A stretch of 18,557 nt of DNA from Bacillota bacterium (GTDB lineage Bacteria > Bacillota > Clostridia > Acetivibrionales > Acetivibrionaceae), in assembly GCA_023421115.1 (NCBI GenBank), contig JAEZUI010000198.1, forward strand, positions 1 through 18,557, given 5' to 3'. Under the pieces are notes generated by a model. It saw only the letters and a list, made by a program, of their open reading frames with translations, was not told the DNA's origin and searched no databases. Below, piece by piece: positions 6,980 to 12,930 of this stretch (position 1 is its first letter; each line of letters begins with the position of its first letter). A program made the translations under genes and the position numbers.

Positions 6980-9361
6980 ATGAATGAAAAAACCATAAGA
7001 ATTTTGGAGTATAACAAAATAATAGACAGACTGGTGTCGCTTACAGCATCAAGTCTTGGTTCCGAATTGGCAAAGCAGCTTATGCCGGATAATGACTTTG
7101 AAAAAGTTAAAATAAATTTGAAGGAAACCAGTGATGGTGTAAACTTTATATCAAGAAGGGGAAGCCCACCTCTAGGAGGTATTCATGATATAAGGGACAG
7201 TATTAGAAGAGCCGATATAGGTTCAATGCTGAACCCTGGAGAACTTATGCGGGTGGCAGGAGTATTGCGTGCTGTCAGAAACCTAAAAAATTATTCAAGT
7301 GGCGATAATATTAAGACAGATGATGATAATGTAGTTAGGGAATTGATTAGTTGTCTCGAAGCAGCTAAAAGGGTTGAGGACAAAATTAATCTTTGCATAT
7401 TGAGTGAAGAGGAAATATCTGACAATGCGAGCCCTGCATTAGGAAATATCAGGAGACAGATACGTCATGCTCAGAATTCAATAAAGGATAAACTAAATGA
7501 CCTGGTTAGGTCTTCTAAATATCAGAAATACATGCAGGAATCAATAGTTACTTTGAGAGGGGATAGATATGTTGTACCTGTTAAACAGGAATACAGAGGA
7601 GAAATACCCGGCCTTATACATGATTCCTCTGCAAGCGGAGCAACTCTCTTTATTGAGCCTATGGCTGTTGTAGAGGCAAATAACACAATCCGGGAGCTTA
7701 AATTAAAGGAACAGACTGAGATTGAAAGAATACTTCAGGAACTATCCGGTGATGTGGCCCAAATTGCTGTTGAACTTAAGACTAATATTACGCTATTGTC
7801 AAAGCTTGATTTTATTTTTGCCAAAGCAAAACTGAGTTTGGACTATAATTGTGTTTGCCCAAAGCTTAACAGGGAGGGTAAAACAATTATCAAAAAGGGA
7901 AGACATCCTCTGCTTGATGCTAAAACTGTGGTGCCTATTGATTTCTGGATAGGTGAAGAATTTGACACTCTAGTTGTTACAGGACCAAATACAGGTGGAA
8001 AAACGGTAACCCTTAAAACTGTGGGATTGTTTACACTTATGACACAAGCAGGACTTCATATTCCTGCAAACGAAGGAACAGAAGTAAGTGTTTTCAACAA
8101 GATTTTTGCCGATATTGGAGATGAGCAAAGTATTGAACAGAGCTTAAGCACATTTTCATCTCACATGAAAAATATTGTAAATATATTAGAAAGCGTAGAC
8201 AATAATTCACTTGTTCTATTTGATGAATTAGGAGCCGGCACTGACCCTACCGAAGGTGCTGCATTGGCAATGGCGATTTTAGAGCACCTAAAGGAAAAAG
8301 GCTGCACTATTGTTGCTACTACTCACTATAGTCAGCTAAAAGTTTATGCTGTTACCACGCCTTATGTTGAGAATGCCTGCTGTGAGTTTGATGTTGAGAC
8401 CTTAAAACCGACTTATAAACTTTTGATTGGTGTACCGGGACGAAGTAATGCCTTTGCAATATCTAATAGATTAGGGCTTATTGACTCAGTGGTTGAGCAT
8501 GCAAAGAGTTACCTGACAAGTGAAGAAATCAAATTTGAAGATATGCTTTTGTCCATTGAAAAGAATCTTAATCAATCGGAAAGTGAAAGAACACAAGCAC
8601 AGGTTTTGAAAATTGAGGCAGAAAAAATAAAAAATGAAATAGAAGGTCAAAGGAAAAAAATTGAGGATAAAAAGGAAATAATTTTAAAAGAAGCCAGGGA
8701 AGAGGCCAGAAAACTTTTATTGGATGCAAAGCATGAAGCAGAGAATATTCTTTCGGAGATGAGAAGAATACAAAGGGAAAAGGAAAGCGGTACAAGTCAA
8801 AAGGCAGCTGAAGAGATGAGGCTTAAGCTAAAGAATAGGATTGATACCATTGAAGATGCTTTGAGTAAGCCTATTATCCCTAAAAATACACTTGTCAAAC
8901 CGCCAAAAAACCTTAAGCCAGGAGATAGCGTTTTAATTACTAATCTAAATCAGAGAGGAACGGTTGTATCAGCACCGGATAAAAATGGTGAGGCAATAGT
9001 TCAGGCTGGTATTATGAAAATAAACGTTCATATCACCAATCTAAAAATAATTGACGAACAGAAAGAGCAGATAAAGAGGACCGGAGCAGGAGAGATAGGA
9101 GTATCAAAAGTAAGAAACATTAGTAATGAAGTAGATGTCAGGGGTTTGAGTCTAGATGATGCTCTAGAAATTGTTGATAAGTATTTAGATGATGTAGTTA
9201 TAACGGGTCTTTCTGAAATATGTATAATACACGGTAAAGGTACCGGGGTATTGAGAAGTGGAATTCACCAATATCTAAAAAGCAATAAACGGGTTAAGTC
9301 CTATAGGCTCGGAAAATATGGAGAAGGTGAAACCGGAGTCACAATTGTAGAAATTAAGTAG
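6980..9361 (+). CDS. mutS2: MutS2 family ATPase/endonuclease (Smr domain protein)
   Basis: A 793-residue MutS2, normal full length. Residues 1-~310 are the MutS core helices and clamp. The ABC-type ATPase carries Walker A GPNTGGKT at 335-342 and Walker B LVLFDELGAGTDPTEGA with Asp415-Glu416. THYSQLK further on is the usual post-Walker-B histidine region. A long charged coiled coil spans about 515-640, then a KOW-like linker (LKPGDSVLITNLNQRGTVV). The C-terminal Smr domain spans ~718-793, with VDVRGLS and HGKGTGVLR at 751-759. The family lacks the MutS mismatch-reading domain. It is known for suppressing recombination and, in Bacillus subtilis, for acting on collided ribosomes. It has its own promoter and no linked partner gene here. 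Confidence 0.98.
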   Translation: MNEKTIRILEYNKIIDRLVSLTASSLGSELAKQLMPDNDFEKVKINLKETSDGVNFISRRGSPPLGGIHDIRDSIRRADIGSMLNPGELMRVAGVLRAVRNLKNYSSGDNIKTDDDNVVRELISCLEAAKRVEDKINLCILSEEEISDNASPALGNIRRQIRHAQNSIKDKLNDLVRSSKYQKYMQESIVTLRGDRYVVPVKQEYRGEIPGLIHDSSASGATLFIEPMAVVEANNTIRELKLKEQTEIERILQELSGDVAQIAVELKTNITLLSKLDFIFAKAKLSLDYNCVCPKLNREGKTIIKKGRHPLLDAKTVVPIDFWIGEEFDTLVVTGPNTGGKTVTLKTVGLFTLMTQAGLHIPANEGTEVSVFNKIFADIGDEQSIEQSLSTFSSHMKNIVNILESVDNNSLVLFDELGAGTDPTEGAALAMAILEHLKEKGCTIVATTHYSQLKVYAVTTPYVENACCEFDVETLKPTYKLLIGVPGRSNAFAISNRLGLIDSVVEHAKSYLTSEEIKFEDMLLSIEKNLNQSESERTQAQVLKIEAEKIKNEIEGQRKKIEDKKEIILKEAREEARKLLLDAKHEAENILSEMRRIQREKESGTSQKAAEEMRLKLKNRIDTIEDALSKPIIPKNTLVKPPKNLKPGDSVLITNLNQRGTVVSAPDKNGEAIVQAGIMKINVHITNLKIIDEQKEQIKRTGAGEIGVSKVRNISNEVDVRGLSLDDALEIVDKYLDDVVITGLSEICIIHGKGTGVLRSGIHQYLKSNKRVKSYRLGKYGEGETGVTIVEIK

Positions 9362-9431
9362 AATTATTCCAACTGTTATAACGTGTTAAACACTAATTAG
9401 CATTGTTTGGAATGTAGAACGTACGTAAGTA

Positions 9432-9460
9432 TTGACAAATGGCAGAAAAAGCTATATTTT
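9432..9460 (+). promoter_or_regulatory. Promoter with perfect -35 box, ahead of a candidate small RNA
   Basis: TTGACA (9432-9437) is a perfect -35 box. The -10 is either TATATT (9453-9458, 15-base spacer) or TATTTT (9455-9460, 17-base spacer). Transcription would begin near 9465, just at the first hairpin of the candidate RNA. Confidence 0.55.
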
Positions 9461-9463
9461 ATA

Positions 9464-9530
9464 AGTAGTTCGACAAACTACTAATCATATTAAGGGTGGA
9501 CTCGTAGACCAGTAGATACGGGTCTTTTTC
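9464..9530 (+). ncRNA. Candidate small RNA of two hairpins
   Basis: A predicted start near 9465 would give an RNA of about 65 bases. The first hairpin is AGTAGTT (9464-9470) / AACTACT (9476-9482) with loop CGACA. A 16-base unpaired linker (AATCATATTAAGGGTG) follows. The second hairpin is an intrinsic terminator. No start codon with a ribosome binding site is inside. It belongs to no RNA family I recognise. Alternatives are the 3' end of the mutS2 transcript or an attenuator left over from the ruined kinase gene just downstream. Confidence 0.4.
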
Positions 9531-9536
9531 CTTTTT
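9499..9536 (+). terminator. Intrinsic terminator
   Basis: GACTCGTA (9499-9506) pairs with TACGGGTC (9517-9524), eight pairs with one T-G and a ten-base loop. TTTTTCCTTTTT follows. It ends either the candidate small RNA or the mutS2 transcript. Confidence 0.75.
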
Positions 9537-9552
9537 AATTCCATACTGCATT

Positions 9553-9633
9553 TCTAAATATCTAAACAAAAGATATGAGTTGCTTGAAGAAATAGGTGAA
9601 GGTGGCTGTGTAAAAGTATATGACATGTCATAA
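9553..9633 (+). pseudogene. N-terminal remnant of a eukaryote-type Ser/Thr protein kinase
   Basis: The frame reads SKYLNKRYELLEEIGEGG then CVKVYDMS and a stop at 9631-9633. RYELLEEIGEGGxxKVY is the classic opening of PknB-type kinases: the first strand and the glycine-rich ATP loop. No ATG, GTG or TTG start exists at the right place, and the frame ends before the catalytic lysine, so no working kinase can be made. A 12-bp inverted repeat (9630-9641 / 9656-9667) begins at the stop codon. The rest of the kinase is absent, which indicates deletion decay. Recognition is by motif only. Confidence 0.6.
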
Positions 9634-9667
9634 TATAATGGGAGGAATAGGACTACCATTATATTAT
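9630..9667. repeat. 12-bp perfect inverted repeat after the kinase remnant
   Basis: ATAATATAATGG (9630-9641) is the exact reverse complement of CCATTATATTAT (9656-9667), around a 14-base loop. No T-run follows, so a terminator role is doubtful. It may mark a deletion junction or a hairpin element. Confidence 0.5.
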
Positions 9668-9767
9668 TAATCTATTTGTAATATATGACGATACACAAAT
9701 AAATATTCAAATATTGTATATATTTAACTATTATACTGATCGAAAAATTAAGAGAGGTGTTAATAAT

Positions 9768-9920
9768 ATGTTTGAATTATCCGGCTATAAGATTGATGAA
9801 CTTATTTATAAAAGTGAAAAATCTTCTATTTATAAAGGAACTCAAATTTCAGATAATAAGAGAATTTTAGTTAAACTTCAAAATAGCGAATATCCGACAA
9901 AAGAAGAATTAATTAATTAA
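9768..9920 (+). pseudogene. Truncated N-terminus of a multidomain Ser/Thr kinase/ATPase/sensor kinase
   Basis: A 50-residue frame, MFELSGYKIDELIYKSEKSS followed by IYKGTQISDNKRILVKLQNS and EYPTKEELIN. It resembles the first ~50 residues of the large kinase / AAA-ATPase / histidine kinase fusion proteins of clostridia and cyanobacteria. Lys36 in ILVKL would be the ATP-binding lysine. It ends at a TAA where the family would continue for hundreds of residues. All frames beyond carry stops before ytvI begins at 10042. The ATG at 9768 has a fair ribosome binding site (GAGAGGTG), so a short peptide may still be translated; an in-frame ATG at 9714 lacks one. Together with 9553-9633 it marks a decayed kinase locus. 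A stand-alone small protein is possible but less likely. Confidence 0.55.
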
Positions 9921-10041
9921 TATAAAGTATATTCGATCTAATTCAACTTTCGGCTAAAATGGTTTCATGGAAATTAAGGCTTGCCCTGACGCTTATAAAA
10001 TATTATTATATATATAACAAATACAGTTTTTTGGAGAGTAT

Positions 10042-11118
10042 ATGAATAAGGGTTTAAAGTTGTTTTTGAGATTGCTGCTTGTAATTGGAGGTACAATACT
10101 AGGAGTTTTACTGTTTTTTAAGTCCATTTTGTACATTGCACCTTTTATAATAGCATTTGCACTGTCGTCACTAATGGAACCTCTAATTAAGTTCCTAATG
10201 AAAAAGGTTAAGCTTAATAGAAAAGCCTCAGCACTAATTTCGCTTTTGCTTGTTATGCTAATCATTGGCTTAGTACTGGCCTTTCTGATATCTAGGGTTT
10301 ATCAGGAAGCATTAAGCCTGTCTGAAATATTGCCTGAATATTCTAAGAATATTTATAGTAATGTTAAAGAGTATATTAGCAGAGCTTCGGAAATTTACTT
10401 AAGACTTCCTGAAGAAGCAACCAAAAGTATTGAGGGAATGATTGCAAATTTGACTTCAAATGTATCGGAAATAGGAAGTTCATATTTGAAAAGATTAGTG
10501 AACACTGCTATATCTATTCCACAGGCAATAATTTTTGTTATTATAACTATGTTGTCAACGTTTTTTATGGCCTCGGACAGGGATAAAATTTATGATTATA
10601 TCAAATTAAGTATTCCTGAAGATTGGGTCAATAATGTAGTAACCATAAAAGACGATATGTTTGCGGCACTCTTTGGTTATATAAGAGCCCAGCTAATACT
10701 TATGAGTATCACTTTTGTTGAATTAAGTATAGGTTTTGCCATTATAGGTGTTAGGCAAAATATACTCTTGGGATTGCTGATAAGTATCATAGATGCGCTT
10801 CCCATTCTTGGAACCGGAGGAGTTTTGATTCCATGGGCAATATATAATTTTATTACCGGGGATATTAGAATGGGAATTTCACTTATAATACTTTATGGCG
10901 TTGTATTGGTGGTAAGGCAGCTTATAGAGCCAAAGGTTTTAGGTCAACAGATAGGACTACATCCTTTAGTGACTCTCCTATCCATGTATTTAGGATTGAG
11001 GATATTTGGTTATATAGGAATGATAATTGGCCCTATAACCATTTTACTCCTAAAAAACATAATTGGGGGATTGTTTAAGAAAAAGTCCTTTAAAGAATAT
11101 GTAAAAGAGTGTGAATAG
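10042..11118 (+). CDS. ytvI: Sporulation integral membrane protein YtvI (AI-2E transporter family)
   Basis: A 358-residue polytopic membrane protein of the AI-2E transporter/permease superfamily, most like YtvI, a sporulation protein of Bacillus and clostridia. Hydrophobic segments lie at about residues 8-28, 29-46, 64-86, 157-178, 214-236, 240-262, 271-292 and 308-340. A long polar helical region sits between (about 87-150, EALSLSEILPEYSKNIYSNV). Family signatures are IIDALPILGTGGVLIPWAI and RQLIEPKVLGQQIGLHPLVT followed by LGLRIFGYIGMIIGPI. The ribosome binding site GGAGAG is at 10033-10038. The transported substrate, if any, is unknown. It converges on sigK and shares its terminator; the pairing with a sporulation sigma gene fits a sporulation role. 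Confidence 0.87.
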   Translation: MNKGLKLFLRLLLVIGGTILGVLLFFKSILYIAPFIIAFALSSLMEPLIKFLMKKVKLNRKASALISLLLVMLIIGLVLAFLISRVYQEALSLSEILPEYSKNIYSNVKEYISRASEIYLRLPEEATKSIEGMIANLTSNVSEIGSSYLKRLVNTAISIPQAIIFVIITMLSTFFMASDRDKIYDYIKLSIPEDWVNNVVTIKDDMFAALFGYIRAQLILMSITFVELSIGFAIIGVRQNILLGLLISIIDALPILGTGGVLIPWAIYNFITGDIRMGISLIILYGVVLVVRQLIEPKVLGQQIGLHPLVTLLSMYLGLRIFGYIGMIIGPITILLLKNIIGGLFKKKSFKEYVKECE

Positions 11119-11120
11119 GT

Positions 11121-11157
11121 AAAATCAGAAGGCTGTCATGGACAGCCTTCTGATTTT
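11121..11157. terminator. Bidirectional terminator shared by ytvI and sigK, overlapping the sigK stop
   Basis: A perfect 17-bp inverted repeat (11121-11137 / 11141-11157) with a three-base loop. The stem starts with AAAA and ends with TTTT, so each strand gives a GC-rich hairpin with a short T tail. The sigK stop codon (11136-11138) and its last codons lie inside the hairpin. Confidence 0.92.
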
Positions 11158-11846
11158 AATTCCTTACCTAATTTTTTTATAGCTTTCTTTTCAATTCTTG
11201 ATACATAGGATCTTGAAATACCTAGCATTTTTGCTATTTCCCGTTGAGTCTTACTTGTACCGTTTAAAAGGCCATATCTAAGTTCTAGAACCACTTTTTC
11301 CCTATTCTTAAGCACCAATTTCATTTTATTGTATAAACGCTTAACCTGCATTTTCAGTTCAACTTCTTCAACAACCGATTCAGCTTCATTTCCAATTACG
11401 TCAATAAGTGCAATTTCGTTTCCCTCACGGTCAACACCGATAGGGTCCTGAAGAGAAACTTCACTCTGAATTTTTTTGCTGGATCTGATCTGCATTAAAA
11501 TTTCATTTTCAATGCATCGGGCAGCATAGGTGGCAAGTCGGGTCCCTTTTTCGTGGTTAAAGGTAGCAATTGCCTTTATGAGTCCTATTGTTCCAATGGA
11601 GATAAGGTCATCTGAATCACTTACCGTAGCGTTGTATTTTTTTACAATGTGAGCTACAAGTCTTAAATTCCTTTCAATAAGGATATTTCTTGCTTCTTCG
11701 TTCCCTTCTTTAAGCATATTGATATAGTGTTTCTCCTCTTCTGGACTTAGTGGTTGTGGAAATGAATTTACATTGGATACATATCCAAAAAGAAAAAATA
11801 TGTTTTTTATTACTTCAAAGAGTAATGTGCAAGCTATTGTAAACAA
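11136..11846 (-). CDS. sigK: RNA polymerase sporulation sigma factor SigK (pro-sigma-K), uninterrupted
   Basis: A 236-residue sigma-70-type factor that directs late mother-cell transcription during sporulation. The N-terminal hydrophobic pro-sequence (MFTIACTLLFEVIKNIFFLFG) precedes YVSNVNSFPQPLSPEEE, the hallmark of pro-sigma-K; by comparison with B. subtilis, cleavage would fall before Tyr22. Region 2 is at about 52-121 (ERNLRLVAHIVKKY, DDLISIGTIGLIKAIATF, TRLATYAARCIENEI). Region 4 is at about 180-230 (TQREIAKMLGISRSYVSRIEKKA, the helix-turn-helix). The gene is in one piece, with no skin-type element. The start is TTG at 11846 with GGAGGTG at 11854-11860. Its stop lies in the shared terminator. 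A possible mother-cell -10 box is at 11881-11888. Confidence 0.96.
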   Translation of the reverse strand: MFTIACTLLFEVIKNIFFLFGYVSNVNSFPQPLSPEEEKHYINMLKEGNEEARNILIERNLRLVAHIVKKYNATVSDSDDLISIGTIGLIKAIATFNHEKGTRLATYAARCIENEILMQIRSSKKIQSEVSLQDPIGVDREGNEIALIDVIGNEAESVVEEVELKMQVKRLYNKMKLVLKNREKVVLELRYGLLNGTSKTQREIAKMLGISRSYVSRIEKKAIKKLGKELKSEGCP

Positions 11847-11853
11847 GGTAAGG

Positions 11854-11860
11854 CACCTCC
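11854..11860 (-). promoter_or_regulatory. Ribosome binding site supporting the TTG start of sigK
   Basis: GGAGGTG on the minus strand, seven bases before TTG (11844-11846). No ATG or GTG nearby would preserve the pro-sequence, so the TTG start is well supported. Confidence 0.8.
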
Positions 11861-11880
11861 GATAAATAGGCTACCTTTTA

Positions 11881-11888
11881 ATTATATG
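11881..11888 (-). promoter_or_regulatory. Possible -10 box for sigK
   Basis: CATATAAT on the minus strand, about 35 bases before the start codon. It resembles both sigma-E-type (CATAnAAT) and sigma-A -10 boxes. A TTGCAC lies 19 bases upstream of TATAAT, long for sigma-A. Assignment is uncertain. Confidence 0.3.
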
Positions 11889-12084
11889 AATTTTGGTTTT
11901 AGTAGGTGCAAGTACATTTTAAAATTATTTTTGATGCTCACAAAATTATTTTAAATCCATCACATTTACACAATTTAATAAATGAATTTGGCTTTAAAAA
12001 TGCCAAAGATTGAGTTGGATTTTGGTTTGAATTGGATTGTGTATAGTAATATTGACACTACAGCCACATTAATTTCAATATAAA

Positions 12085-12134
12085 ATCTCCTAAGGTGGTT
12101 ATATTAAAAAAGAGAATAAACTATTTAAGGAGAT
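12085..12134 (+). promoter_or_regulatory. Leader segment able to pair with the ribosome binding site
   Basis: ATCTCCT (12085-12091) is an exact complement of AGGAGAT (12128-12134), the ribosome binding site of the secreted protein gene at 12141. If both lie in one transcript, a 7-bp stem over a 36-base loop would hide the site. Confidence 0.35.
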
Positions 12135-12140
12135 GTAAAA

Positions 12141-12659
12141 ATGAAGATATCCAAAATGCTCTTAACTGCTGCTGTGACAGCAAACCTTTTTACTACAGTT
12201 GCGTTTGCTGATACTACCCATTCAAAGCCGACGAATCCGGTTAAAACTGAGCAAAGCAATATGCATAATAAGGAAGATAAAGATTTACACCTTGATCATA
12301 AGAAATGTACAGAAGAATTTAAAGATCCGATTAAGTGGTTGGAAAACAGGAAAGAAACAATTTTAAAGCTTGAGAAAGAAGGTAAGATTTCAAAGGAAGA
12401 AGCAGACAAAAAAGTTAAGAAAATCGATTCGAAAATTAAAGGAATTGAAGAGTTTAATAAGCTTACAGTAGAACAAAAGAGGGAAAAGATAATCGGAAAA
12501 TTTAAAGAAGTTATGGCTTTGCAGATAAAAGAAGGTAAAATATCACAGGAAAAGGCCGATGAGTTGATTTCCGAATACACAAAGAAGATACAAGAGTGGG
12601 ATGGGAACGGAATGCCTGGATTTTACCACAAAAAACATGATAAAGAAGATAAGGAATAG
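12141..12659 (+). CDS. Secreted helical protein with two EGKIS-EAD repeats (DUF2680-like)
   Basis: A 172-residue exported protein. Residues 1-23 form a signal peptide (MKISKMLLTAAVTANLFTTVAFA, cleavage before Asp24). A polar, His/Lys-rich linker follows (to ~58), then two copies of a helical hairpin motif: LEKEGKISKEEADKKV (~78-92) and IKEGKISQEKADELIS (~129-144). These match the 'long helix, GxIxxEEAD, helix' pattern of DUF2680-type small secreted proteins, as I remember them. The tail is again His/Lys/Asp-rich (FYHKKHDKEDKE), which could bind metal or wall polymers; that is inference. AGGAGAT six bases before the ATG is a strong ribosome binding site. A terminator hairpin follows at 12719-12757. 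The function is unknown. Confidence 0.82.
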   Translation: MKISKMLLTAAVTANLFTTVAFADTTHSKPTNPVKTEQSNMHNKEDKDLHLDHKKCTEEFKDPIKWLENRKETILKLEKEGKISKEEADKKVKKIDSKIKGIEEFNKLTVEQKREKIIGKFKEVMALQIKEGKISQEKADELISEYTKKIQEWDGNGMPGFYHKKHDKEDKE

Positions 12660-12718
12660 ATGTGTTTACTTGGGAATTATAAGCAGAATCTTTTGTATTT
12701 AACATATTTAAATTATGA

Positions 12719-12757
12719 AAAAGCATTAATTATGATTGGATCATAGTTAGTGCTTTT
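12719..12757 (+). terminator. 18-bp hairpin terminator between convergent genes
   Basis: 12719-12736 pairs with 12740-12757 over 18 base pairs, two of them G-T, with a TGG loop. The stem begins AAAA and ends TTTT. It stands 59 bases past the secreted protein gene and could also act on transcripts from the penicillin-binding-protein side. Confidence 0.75.
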
Positions 12758-12930
12758 ACAATACTAATTTCCAGTCTTTCATGATATTAAAACATGATAG
12801 TGGCTAAGGGTTAACAAAAAAACAACTTCTTATTCTCAAATTGTGAAAACATTATCAAATCAAATTTTTCGTTATCCCAGTGTTGGAACTTATATTTTAA
12901 TCGTTCCTAAACTAATGGACTAATTTTTTC

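Noticed and set aside
8568..8795. 75-residue Phe/Pro-rich minus-strand frame within mutS2
   Set aside because: It is the complement of the Lys/Glu-rich coiled coil of MutS2. Composition alone explains it.
9491..9536. AAGGGTGG before a terminator as a T-box leader
   Set aside because: The T-box core continues with ACCGCG and needs a long specifier stem upstream. Neither is present, and no tRNA synthetase or amino acid gene follows.
9459..9659. 66-residue minus-strand frame across the small RNA and kinase remnant
   Set aside because: It runs antisense to the terminator and the kinase motif, and its sequence has no domain character or ribosome binding site that I can support.
12101..12137. Short leader peptide (ATT start after AAGGTGG) before the secreted protein gene
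   Set aside because: It would need a rare ATT start, and codon content shows no pattern typical of attenuation. Chance is enough to explain it.
12511..12726. 71-residue minus-strand frame over the end of the secreted protein gene
   Set aside because: It crosses the terminator hairpin and is antisense to a gene with a clear signal peptide and ribosome binding site.
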